Shown here one piece after another: positions 1-5,164 of a stretch of 5,164 nt of DNA. This stretch comes from an uncultured Clostridia bacterium (lineage in GTDB: Bacteria; Bacillota; Clostridia; Oscillospirales; Oscillospiraceae). Positions within the stretch are counted from its first letter, which is position 1. The number at the start of each line of letters is the position of its first letter. The position numbers and the translations under genes are program-made. The stretch is taken from NCBI GenBank assembly GCA_945635805.1, contig CALZCW010000064.1, positions 1 through 5,164 of the forward strand. Direction: 5' to 3'. The notes below the pieces were generated by a model. That model did not search any database. It was not told the origin of the DNA and saw only the letters and a list, made by a program, of their open reading frames with translations.

Positions 1-401
1 AGAGCAAGTCCGAGGAAAAACGCGAGCTGCCCGACGGCAAGGAGGTCAGCTACAATCCGCCGCGCTATCACTACAGCTATGAATTCTGGGTGAACATCCA
101 CGTCAACAGCCCCTGGTTCGACCGGATCCGCTTCCGCCTGGGCGATGATGTGGAGGTCGACGTTACTGCCACACGCCTCGGCACCACGGTCAACCCCCGT
201 CAGAACGTGGAATATCAGGAGCGCGACCGGATGGCCAACGAGATCCGCACGGCCCTGACCCAGGTGCGCCGTCAGGTGCGCAAGCAGGCGGAGGAGGCTG
301 CGGCTCCCAAGCAGGCGGTGACCTGCCCCTGGTGCGGCGCCACCACGACACCGGATGAATCCGGCCGCTGCGAATACTGCGGCGGTTCCGTCCGCGGCTG
401 A
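1..401 (+). CDS. C-terminal part of an uncharacterised zinc-ribbon protein (5' truncated)
   Basis: The reading frame is open from base 3 to the TGA at 399-401 and gives 132 visible residues; the real start lies upstream of the window. A GTG at base 90 is in frame, but it has no Shine-Dalgarno site and coding sequence continues before it, so it is internal. The first part is rich in aromatic residues (PPRYHYSYEFWVNIHVNSPW around visible residues 19-38) and looks like a folded beta-rich domain. A charged, probably helical stretch follows (about 70-104). The tail carries CPWC and CEYC (Cys108/111 and Cys123/126), a classic four-cysteine zinc ribbon. The protein has no visible signal peptide or membrane segment in this part, so a cytoplasmic location is likely but not certain. 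I recall similar hypothetical proteins in Clostridia, but I cannot assign a function. The next gene is 135 bp downstream, beyond two hairpins. Confidence 0.85.
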   Translation, partial: SKSEEKRELPDGKEVSYNPPRYHYSYEFWVNIHVNSPWFDRIRFRLGDDVEVDVTATRLGTTVNPRQNVEYQERDRMANEIRTALTQVRRQVRKQAEEAAAPKQAVTCPWCGATTTPDESGRCEYCGGSVRG

Positions 402-415
402 TCCAATGGGAGCTT

Positions 416-429
416 CGGACGACCGTCCG
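416..429. repeat. Short near-perfect palindrome just after the zinc-ribbon gene
   Basis: CGGACG and CGTCCG are perfect inverted copies separated by two bases. As RNA this gives a five-pair stem with a GACC loop. It starts 15 bp after the stop of the upstream gene and is followed by only a mildly T-rich stretch (TGATTTCTGCAGTCTTT). It could be a weak terminator, an mRNA 3'-end stabiliser or a protein-binding palindrome. Confidence 0.4.
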
Positions 430-450
430 TGATTTCTGCAGTCTTTGAGG

Positions 451-480
451 AAAGGAGAAGGAAGGACTTTCTTCTCCTTT
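451..480 (+). terminator. Strong hairpin between genes 1 and 2, terminator-like with only a short T run
   Basis: AAAGGAGAAG (451-460) is perfectly complementary to CTTCTCCTTT (471-480). The inner bases add three more pairs (one of them G-U), giving a 13-pair stem closed by a GGAC tetraloop. The A-rich left foot and T-rich right foot resemble an intrinsic terminator, but the T run is only three bases and is followed by GGCGG. It may stop transcription from the zinc-ribbon gene only partly, or act as a leader structure for the next gene. The stem is certain; its role is inferred. Confidence 0.45.
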
Positions 481-510
481 GGCGGAGAAAAACGTTAAAA
501 TCTTACATAA

Positions 511-516
511 TATAAT
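511..516 (+). promoter_or_regulatory. Candidate -10 box (TATAAT) ahead of the four-helix membrane protein
   Basis: A perfect TATAAT sits in an AT-rich stretch (486-523) inside an otherwise GC-rich window. No convincing -35 hexamer is found 16-18 bp upstream; that region is A-rich. A start site about seven bases downstream would leave a leader of roughly 15 nt that barely includes the Shine-Dalgarno site. The match may therefore be a real short-leader promoter or a chance hit in an AT-rich tract. Confidence 0.3.
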
Positions 517-523
517 GAAAAAT

Positions 524-528
524 GGAGG
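524..528 (+). promoter_or_regulatory. Shine-Dalgarno site that fixes the start of the four-helix protein
   Basis: GGAGG lies 8 nt before the ATG at 537-539. It overlaps an earlier in-frame ATG at 522-524, which therefore has no usable ribosome site of its own. This argues for the shorter 134-residue product. Confidence 0.8.
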
Positions 529-536
529 TAAAAATC

Positions 537-941
537 ATGGAACAAACCACAGCTAAGGGTGCCGGCTTCCTGAAAGTCACCGGTATTCTCATGATCATCG
601 GCGGCGCGATCTCCCTGATCGTCGCCATCATCGCCCTGCTGGGCATCGCCACTCTGGCAGTTCTGGGCGCTTCTTCCGGCATGCTGTACGCCGCGGGCGC
701 CCTGACCCTTGTCAGCGCAGTTGCTGAGCTTGTGGCCGGCATCATCGGTGTCGCCAATGCAAAGAAGCCCGAAAAGGCCGGTACTTGCATGGGCTGGGGC
801 ATCGTGGTCGCGGTCCTGTGCGTTGCTGGCAGCATCCTTACCGTTGTCGGCGGCAGCAGCTTCCCCGTGTTCTCCCTGATCCTTGGCCTTGTTCTTCCCG
901 TGCTGTTCATCATCGGCGCTGCGAAAAACAAGCAGGCTTGA
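537..941 (+). CDS. Small four-helix integral membrane protein of unknown function
   Basis: The product is 134 residues and almost entirely hydrophobic. Four membrane segments can be seen: about residues 11-40, 46-71, 81-101 and 104-128. Short polar ends (MEQTTAKG at the front, KNKQA at the back) and a KKPEK loop between helices 2 and 3 suggest that both termini and that loop face the cytoplasm. The helices are rich in Gly, Ala, Ile and Val, with no charged residues inside them apart from one Glu in helix 2, and no catalytic or transport motif. The start at 537 is chosen over the in-frame ATG at 522 because GGAGG overlaps the latter. Small tetraspan proteins of this kind are common in Clostridia and mostly uncharacterised. 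The gene is followed after 68 bp by a lipoprotein gene, so an envelope role is plausible. It was not matched to a named family. Confidence 0.88.
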   Translation: MEQTTAKGAGFLKVTGILMIIGGAISLIVAIIALLGIATLAVLGASSGMLYAAGALTLVSAVAELVAGIIGVANAKKPEKAGTCMGWGIVVAVLCVAGSILTVVGGSSFPVFSLILGLVLPVLFIIGAAKNKQA

Positions 942-952
942 TCCCATAGCCC

Positions 953-989
953 GGGCGACGGCGACTTGCTGCCGCCCATATTTCTTTTT
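953..989 (+). terminator. Possible intrinsic terminator after the four-helix protein
   Basis: GGGC and GGC (953-956, 960-962) can pair with GCCGCCC (971-977), giving a seven-pair GC stem with a three-base bulge and an eight-base loop. The run ATATTTCTTTTT follows at once (978-989). The GC stem plus T-rich tail is the expected arrangement, though the bulge weakens it. The next gene begins 20 bp further on, leaving almost no room for its own promoter, so partial read-through is likely. Confidence 0.5.
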
Positions 990-1009
990 ATAAGTTTGGA
1001 GGAAACAAA

Positions 1010-2467
1010 ATGAAAAAACTCGCAGCCATCCTGCTGATGCTTGCAATGCTCTTTACGCTCGCGGCCTGCGGTGAAAAAGACAACGACAGTGACCCGAATC
1101 TGGGCAGATATGAGGGCACGACCATCGAGGCGATGGGCGTGACCATGAACCTTTCCGATATTTATGAAGGCGAAAACTATGTCGAGCTGAAGGCCGGCGG
1201 CAAGTGCGTCATGTGCCTGGAGGGCGATGCTGCCGAGGGCACATGGACCCTCGACGGCGAGAACATCACCATTACGATCGAGGACGTCGATAGCAAGGGC
1301 ACCCTGAAGGACGGCGTGCTCGTCGTGGATCTCATGGACTTGGGCATGCCCATGACCTTTGTAAAGGGCGGCGCCTCCGCGCCGAAAACCAGCACTGCCG
1401 ACGTCGGCGAGACCGAGGAACCGACCATTGAAGGCCCGGACGGCCCCTACGCCTGGTGGGAAGGCGACTGGTACGGCTGGTGGATCGTGACCAGTGCCGG
1501 CGGCGAGTATGCCGATTGGGAAAGCCTCTTCTGGGATGCCTGCGCTCATATCTTCCTCTATGACGATACGACCGGCAATATCCAGATCTGGGATGAGGAC
1601 TGCGACGCTGACGAGTACATGATCGATACGGATGTCTCCTTTGGCAGCGGCACGACGGAGTACGGCTGCATGATGTCCGAGAGCGGCTATTTCTGGGATT
1701 GCGAGATCGGCCATGCCGACTGGATCATCGACCCGGGCGCCTCTCAGGTCAGCTCCCTCGACCAGATGATCTGCATTGACGGAACCTACTCCGACCCGGA
1801 GGACAACGGCGAAAGCTGGTTCAACTATAAGTTCTATCTGCGTCCCTGGGGCATGGACTGGGAGGATGTGCGCAATGCGGACACCACCGACCTGCCCTAT
1901 GACGACATGATGCCCGGATACTATGACGATTGGTATCTGCCCCTCATCGAGGCAGGCGTTGATACCGCTCCCGCCACCATCGGCGAAACCGTTCCGACGG
2001 GCGGCAGTGAGCCGGGTACGTCGGGCGGCAGCGAACCGGGCGCACCCATCGCCGGCGACGGCGTCCTTGACTATAACGACGCCGGTGTTCTCCTCTTCAA
2101 CTATCCCACTGACGTTTTCACCTATGATGACATCTTCAACTGTCTGGAGACGGAGGACGGTTCCCTGTGCATCTACTTCACGGCGGCCTGGAGCGAGGAA
2201 GAGGCGCAGCAGGCGCTGGACAATTTGGATTCCTATTCCGACTATGAGGATTTCAAGAAGGAAGAACTGAGCATCGCCGGCTTCGACGCGACCCGTATCA
2301 CCTATAATATGTGGGGCGACTACTATGTCGATACCTATATCTCCTTCGGGGAGTCCTCCGGGCAGTACTACGGCGTCACCATCAGCGCCCGTTCCTACAA
2401 CAGCTATGAAGAATGTCTCTCACCTGAGGTCGAATCCGTCATTTACTCGATTCAGTTGTTAAAATAA
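1010..2467 (+). CDS. Three-module surface lipoprotein with a Trp/Tyr-rich central domain
   Basis: A 485-residue lipoprotein precursor. The signal is a KK-positive start, a hydrophobic core and the lipobox LAAC, which makes Cys20 the lipidated residue; mature CGEK has no retention-type Asp at +2. Module 1 (about 32-121) is a beta-rich domain with G-x-Y-x-G at its start and Cys66-x-x-Cys69, a type often seen in Clostridial lipoproteins. Module 2 (about 145-315) is acidic and aromatic, with 14 Trp between residues 149 and 308, including WWEGDWYGWW, and five Cys. A Gly/Ser/Glu/Pro linker with two GGSEPG copies (331-344) leads to module 3 (about 352-485), an alpha/beta domain faintly like PsbP/DUF1795-type lipoproteins. 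GGAGG lies 7 nt before the ATG. The protein probably sits on the outer face of the membrane. Binding is more likely than catalysis, since no active site is visible. Function unknown. Confidence 0.9.
   Translation: MKKLAAILLMLAMLFTLAACGEKDNDSDPNLGRYEGTTIEAMGVTMNLSDIYEGENYVELKAGGKCVMCLEGDAAEGTWTLDGENITITIEDVDSKGTLKDGVLVVDLMDLGMPMTFVKGGASAPKTSTADVGETEEPTIEGPDGPYAWWEGDWYGWWIVTSAGGEYADWESLFWDACAHIFLYDDTTGNIQIWDEDCDADEYMIDTDVSFGSGTTEYGCMMSESGYFWDCEIGHADWIIDPGASQVSSLDQMICIDGTYSDPEDNGESWFNYKFYLRPWGMDWEDVRNADTTDLPYDDMMPGYYDDWYLPLIEAGVDTAPATIGETVPTGGSEPGTSGGSEPGAPIAGDGVLDYNDAGVLLFNYPTDVFTYDDIFNCLETEDGSLCIYFTAAWSEEEAQQALDNLDSYSDYEDFKKEELSIAGFDATRITYNMWGDYYVDTYISFGESSGQYYGVTISARSYNSYEECLSPEVESVIYSIQLLK
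2000..2041 (+). repeat. Duplicated GGSEPG linker unit inside the lipoprotein gene
   Basis: Two 18-base units at 2000-2017 and 2024-2041, separated by six bases, both encode GGSEPG but differ at third codon positions. They form the flexible linker before the C-terminal domain of the lipoprotein. The synonymous differences suggest an older duplication kept at the protein level, though a chance low-complexity linker is possible. Confidence 0.6.
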
Positions 2468-2474
2468 ACAACCT

Positions 2475-2500
2475 GGGGCGGTGGTCTCTGCCGCCGCTCC
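2475..2500 (+). terminator. GC-rich hairpin between the two lipoprotein genes
   Basis: GGGGCGGTGG (2475-2484) and CCGCCGCTCC (2491-2500) form a continuous ten-pair stem, two of the pairs being G-U, around a six-base TCTCTG loop. It lies seven bases after the stop codon. No T run follows directly (GGAAAACCCCATTTTG), so it is not a textbook terminator. It could be a weak terminator, an attenuator, or a structure that protects the upstream mRNA from 3' decay. Confidence 0.45.
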
Positions 2501-2535
2501 GGAAAACCCCATTTTGACCGAACGGAGGAACGGCA

Positions 2536-3396
2536 ATGAAACGATTCACCGCATTTGCCCTTGCCCTGTTATTTCTGCTGACCCTGACCGCCTGCGGCGA
2601 AAAAGAGCCGTCAAACGGGCCTTTTGAGAATTTCACCCTGCCCACCGCCGGAACGTCGGAGCCTGCCGAAACCTCCGCGCCTGCGCAGACGGAAGAACCG
2701 ACCGAAAGCCCGACGGAGGAACCGCCTCAGCCCGACGATCCCTATGAACGTCTCGAAGGCCTTGTTTATGAGCCTTATAACGACGGCGGAGAGTATGAGG
2801 TCGTCTATGACAGCGAGTACAGCAATCTCTACTATTATGCCTACCACCTGCCCATGCTCACCGCCTCGACCGAGGGGGCACGTGCCATCAACGATGCCAT
2901 CGACGAGAGCTTCGGCCAACTGATCGAGGACCAGTATGCGGCAATGAAGGACGGCGTTGACCTGAGCTATAACATCGTGAGCTGGTATCCTTCCTTCTAC
3001 AAGGACCTGGTGATCCTGCTCGTTGTTGCTGAGAGCAACTACGGCTTTACGGAGAACGGCGTGTACTGCTACGAAAAGAATACCGGCCGGTGGCTGCAGG
3101 GAAGGGAGCTTCTGGACTACCTTTACATCGAGGAGGAGGTCTTCCTGGAGGCGACCCGTCAGGCTGCGGAGGAATGCTTCGTCTCCTTCTACGGCGACAT
3201 ACCCGAGGAGGACCGTGAGGCTTACGGCTATGACCGCCAGCTTGCGTGGACGGTCTCCGACGAGAACATCAACCTGGACAATTTGATGTTCTATCCCGAC
3301 CTCGACGGGAACATCACGGTCATTGCGCGCATCGGCTCCCTTGCGGGGGCGGATTGGTACTACCAGTATCTCTACCCGGAGATCGCCTACGGCTGA
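2536..3396 (+). CDS. Lipoprotein with a Pro/Thr/Glu stalk and an RsiV/PdaC-like (DUF4163/DUF3298-type) domain
   Basis: A 286-residue lipoprotein precursor with lipobox LTAC (Cys20) and the same mature opening, CGEK, as the preceding lipoprotein. Residues about 23-68 are a low-complexity stalk of Pro, Thr, Glu and Ser that probably spans part of the cell wall. The rest reads like the extracellular DUF4163/DUF3298 fold of RsiV and PdaC: a beta start, then HLPMLTASTEGARAINDAID (about 103-122), where a helix follows a 'P-x-L' strand. Next come a segment resembling 'TG-x-x-L' plus helices (YEKNTGRWLQGRELLDYL) and a closing stretch with 'FYPDLDGNITVIARIG', like the conserved 'F-x-x-x-x-DG' strand. 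This match is by eye only. In RsiV the domain binds lysozyme, but RsiV is a transmembrane anti-sigma factor; here there is no anti-sigma part, only a lipid anchor. GGAGG lies 7 nt before the ATG. A binding or sensing role at the surface is inference. Confidence 0.9.
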   Translation: MKRFTAFALALLFLLTLTACGEKEPSNGPFENFTLPTAGTSEPAETSAPAQTEEPTESPTEEPPQPDDPYERLEGLVYEPYNDGGEYEVVYDSEYSNLYYYAYHLPMLTASTEGARAINDAIDESFGQLIEDQYAAMKDGVDLSYNIVSWYPSFYKDLVILLVVAESNYGFTENGVYCYEKNTGRWLQGRELLDYLYIEEEVFLEATRQAAEECFVSFYGDIPEEDREAYGYDRQLAWTVSDENINLDNLMFYPDLDGNITVIARIGSLAGADWYYQYLYPEIAYG

Positions 3397-3399
3397 GAT

Positions 3400-3434
3400 G
3401 CGCCGGTGCAGGACGCCGCGATACTTGTTTTCTG
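3400..3434 (+). terminator. Weak terminator candidate after the second lipoprotein gene
   Basis: CGGTG and CGCCG form a five-pair stem around a CAGGA loop, which two further G-C pairs can extend past a one-base bulge. The T-rich stretch ACTTGTTTTCTGTTC follows. The stem is short and the tail is interrupted, so termination would be partial at best. Confidence 0.35.
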
Positions 3435-3455
3435 TTCACACAGGAGCGGATGTCC

Positions 3456-3484
3456 CTGACCGCCCCTGCAGGAAAGCATAATAT
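3456..3484 (+). promoter_or_regulatory. Candidate promoter for the SLH surface protein
   Basis: CTGACC (3456-3461, four of six matches to TTGACA) is followed after 17 bp by TAATAT (3479-3484, four of six). CATAAT (3477-3482, five of six) overlaps at a tighter 15-bp spacing. Transcription would begin near 3491, leaving a leader of about 33 nt that contains the full AAGGAGG ribosome site. This 127-bp gap is one of the longest in the window and locally AT-rich, which fits a separate transcription start, but both boxes are imperfect. Confidence 0.35.
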
Positions 3485-3523
3485 ACGATCAAACACGAAC
3501 GAAAATGACAAGGAGGAAATCAC

Positions 3524-5008
3524 ATGAAAATGAAGAAACTGATCTCCGCGCTGCTGGCAGTGTGCATGCTGTTCTCCCTGCTGCCGGCTCTCGGCCTGAG
3601 CGCCGCTGCTGCTGAGGTGGAAACGCTGTATTTCTGCAGCTTCGAGACGGACGAGGAAATGGCTTACTGGCAGTTCATGGACAACGATCACGATGAATAC
3701 AACTGGGAACGCTATGGTAGCGGTACGGACGAGCACACCGGTGCAACGGACGGCGTTACCGCACTCGTCAGTTGGGATTATGACAATGACACCCATACAC
3801 CGCTTACACCGGATAACTGGGCTTACACCCCGGAGATCACGCTTCCCGTGCTGGGAGATCCCTGGCTGTCCTACGACGTTTTCGCGCAGGACCCCGAATA
3901 CTTCTCAGAGCACTACAGCGTTTACGTTTTTGTTCCCGGTGAGGGAGAGACCCTGGTCCACGAGGAGACGCTGAAAGAGGGCGACGACAGTAATACGCCC
4001 GCACACCGTATCATCGACCTCTCCGCATACGCGGGGCAAACCATCCGTATCGCCTTCCGCCACCATGGCGTCTCTGATGAGTTCGCCATCGGCATCGACT
4101 CTGTGAAGGTCGAGCGCATCCAGCCCCGAAGCATTGAAACGGCAGCCGTCTATGTGGAAGAGCCGACAGTCGATCTGCCCATCACCGATGCTTATGACAT
4201 CCTCGAAGAGAATGCGGGCTACACGGTGGCAAGCGTCCAGTGGGAACCCAATGACACCACATTCAAGGCGGACTGCGCCTACAGCGTCGTGGTCACCCTG
4301 GAGGCAAAGGAGGACTATGCTTTCTCCACCGATGTCAAGGCCACCATCAATGATGAGCCTGCCAAGATCATCACCCGGAGCGAGCAGGAGCTGAAGATCT
4401 CCTATACCTTCTCCAAGCTGCTGCCGGTGATGCCGTCCATGTTCTTTGACGATGTCAAAACCACTGACTGGTTCTACGGCGACGTGGAATACGCCTACTA
4501 CTACCGGCTGATGAACGGCGTCGGCAATAATAAGTTCGACCCCTACGGTGCCTGCACCCGCGGCATGATCGTCACCATCCTCTATCGTATGGAGGGAGAG
4601 CCAAGCCACAGCGGCAAGAACCCCTTCACTGATGTGAAAGAGGATCAGTGGTACACCGATGCCGTCATCTGGGCGGCGGAGAATGGGATCGTTGACGGCG
4701 TGGGCAACGGAAAATTCGAGCCGGAGACGAACATCACCCGCGAGCAGCTCGCCACCATCCTCTGCCGTTTTGCCAAGACAGAGGGCATCTACAGTGACAA
4801 GGACTGCACCATGCTTGTCGGCTTTGCCGATCAGTCGAAGGTCTCGAGCTGGGCGGCGGATTCCATGAGCTGGGCGGTGGGCGTCGGCCTGGTTGGCGGC
4901 AGCAACGAAAAGGACGGCCTGTATCTGATGCCCCAGGGCAATGCCCAGCGCTGCCAGGTGGCCGCCATCTTCCAGCGCTTCTGCACCAACTTTGCATACT
5001 ACGGATAA
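3524..5008 (+). CDS. Secreted surface protein: cleaved-adhesin-like domain, Ig-like domain and three SLH repeats
   Basis: A 494-residue exported protein. The signal peptide (KMKK, hydrophobic core, cut probably after Ala30 in SAAAA) has no lipobox cysteine. Residues about 33-198 match the cleaved-adhesin jelly roll known from gingipain-type adhesins: DNDHDEYNW (53-61), TPDNWAYTPEI (95-105), SEHYSVYV (128-135), DLSAYAGQTIRIAFRHH (165-181) and IGIDSVKVE (189-197). Residues about 203-297 resemble an Ig-like repeat common in Clostridial surface proteins (SVQWEPNDTTFKADCAYSVV, then KISYTF). Three SLH repeats follow (about 306-356, 367-417, 433-487), which should hold the protein to pyruvylated wall polymer. 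Their TRAE-type motifs read TRGM, TREQ and QRCQ, so the third is eroded. AAGGAGG lies 7 nt before the ATG; a second in-frame ATG six bases on has worse spacing. A carbohydrate- or protein-binding surface role is inferred; no protease or other enzyme domain is present. Confidence 0.93.
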   Translation: MKMKKLISALLAVCMLFSLLPALGLSAAAAEVETLYFCSFETDEEMAYWQFMDNDHDEYNWERYGSGTDEHTGATDGVTALVSWDYDNDTHTPLTPDNWAYTPEITLPVLGDPWLSYDVFAQDPEYFSEHYSVYVFVPGEGETLVHEETLKEGDDSNTPAHRIIDLSAYAGQTIRIAFRHHGVSDEFAIGIDSVKVERIQPRSIETAAVYVEEPTVDLPITDAYDILEENAGYTVASVQWEPNDTTFKADCAYSVVVTLEAKEDYAFSTDVKATINDEPAKIITRSEQELKISYTFSKLLPVMPSMFFDDVKTTDWFYGDVEYAYYYRLMNGVGNNKFDPYGACTRGMIVTILYRMEGEPSHSGKNPFTDVKEDQWYTDAVIWAAENGIVDGVGNGKFEPETNITREQLATILCRFAKTEGIYSDKDCTMLVGFADQSKVSSWAADSMSWAVGVGLVGGSNEKDGLYLMPQGNAQRCQVAAIFQRFCTNFAYYG

Positions 5009-5035
5009 GTGTGTGAATCTGAGAAATTTTGGATA

Positions 5036-5040
5036 GGAGG
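5036..5040 (+). promoter_or_regulatory. Shine-Dalgarno site supporting a GTG start at 5047
   Basis: GGAGG lies 6 nt before GTG at 5047-5049, which opens an uninterrupted frame to the end of the window. No ATG has comparable spacing. The 38-bp gap after the SLH gene contains no hairpin, so the two genes are likely co-transcribed. Confidence 0.7.
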
Positions 5041-5046
5041 GATCCT

Positions 5047-5164
5047 GTGGTCGTAACGATCGCTTCCATTCCCGCGACGGCGGCGGAATTTGCCGCTATG
5101 CCCCAGATGGATTTGTCAAAACCGGAAAACACCTGCGCCATGTTCCTTTTGGCGCTGCACCTTT
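5047..5164 (+). CDS. Start of an uncharacterised gene, possibly DUF6935-like (3' truncated)
   Basis: Thirty-nine codons are visible from a GTG start with GGAGG 6 nt upstream; the frame runs off the window. The peptide begins MVVTIASIPATAAEFAAMPQ and continues with DLSKPENTCAMFLLALHL. It has no signal peptide, so the product is probably cytoplasmic, unlike its neighbours. The arrangement 'T-x-x-EF-x-x-x-P-x-x-DL-x-x-PE-x-T-x-A-x-F-x-x-AL' recalls the opening of DUF6935 proteins of Clostridia, whose function is unknown. That resemblance is from memory and rests on few residues, so the gene call is firmer than the family. It most likely shares a transcript with the SLH protein gene 38 bp upstream. 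Confidence 0.7.
   Translation, partial: MVVTIASIPATAAEFAAMPQMDLSKPENTCAMFLLALHL

Noticed and set aside
90..401. GTG at base 90 as the start of a 103-residue zinc-ribbon protein
   Set aside because: The same frame is open with protein-like sequence back to base 3, and there is no ribosome site before base 90.
966..994. TTGCTG, 17 bp, TATAAG as a promoter for the first lipoprotein
   Set aside because: The -35 is poor, it overlaps the terminator-like stem, and transcription would start within the ribosome site.
503..1714. A 403-codon open frame on the minus strand
   Set aside because: It lies antisense to two genes with clear ribosome sites, a four-helix pattern and a lipoprotein signal. Its product has no coherent domain, and long antisense frames are expected in GC-rich coding DNA.
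2624..2923. An Arg/Pro-rich plus-strand frame inside the second lipoprotein gene
   Set aside because: It has no ribosome site and its composition is what an out-of-frame reading of the Pro/Thr/Glu stalk produces.
3246..3527. A plus-strand frame bridging the gap before the SLH gene
   Set aside because: It starts within the lipoprotein gene in another frame, has no Shine-Dalgarno site and no recognisable protein features.
3905..4609. A 234-codon open frame on the minus strand
   Set aside because: It is the mirror of the SLH protein gene, whose adhesin and SLH motifs are unmistakable on the plus strand.
1..5164. Search for CRISPR repeats, tRNA or rRNA genes, IS ends and transposases
   Set aside because: No regularly spaced repeats, cloverleaf-like sequence, terminal inverted repeats or transposase motifs were seen by eye.

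Overview
The window looks like a piece of a fairly GC-rich Clostridia-type Firmicute genome, possibly a gut Oscillospiraceae relative or a metagenomic contig. The signs are strong GGAGG Shine-Dalgarno sites 6-8 nt before almost every start, Gram-positive-style lipoprotein signals (LAAC, LTAC), and an S-layer-homology (SLH) surface protein. The organism assignment is inference; no rRNA or other marker gene is present.

All six genes I support lie on the plus strand, and together they fill the window. In order they are: (1) the 3' end of a gene ending in a four-cysteine zinc ribbon (bases 1-401); (2) a small four-helix membrane protein (537-941); (3) a 485-residue, three-module lipoprotein with a tryptophan-rich middle (1010-2467); (4) a 286-residue lipoprotein with a Pro/Thr/Glu stalk and a domain resembling the RsiV/PdaC extracellular fold (2536-3396); (5) a 494-residue secreted protein with a cleaved-adhesin-like jelly roll, an Ig-like domain and three C-terminal SLH repeats (3524-5008); (6) the first 39 codons of a further gene with a GTG start (5047 to the window end).

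The gaps between genes 1 and 5 are 67-135 bp, and each holds at least one potential RNA hairpin. Only two of the hairpins (after genes 2 and 4) are followed by a T-rich stretch. Candidate promoters are weak; the best are before genes 2 and 5. The 38-bp gap between genes 5 and 6 has no hairpin, so those two are probably co-transcribed. The region is best read as a co-directional block of cell-envelope genes, either one attenuated operon or a row of short units.

Four consecutive products (genes 2-5) are predicted to sit in or on the envelope: one integral membrane, two lipid-anchored, and one held to the wall through SLH repeats. This suggests a surface module for binding, sensing or envelope maintenance, but no enzyme active site is visible and the substrate is unknown. 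I found no mobile element, CRISPR array, tRNA or rRNA.
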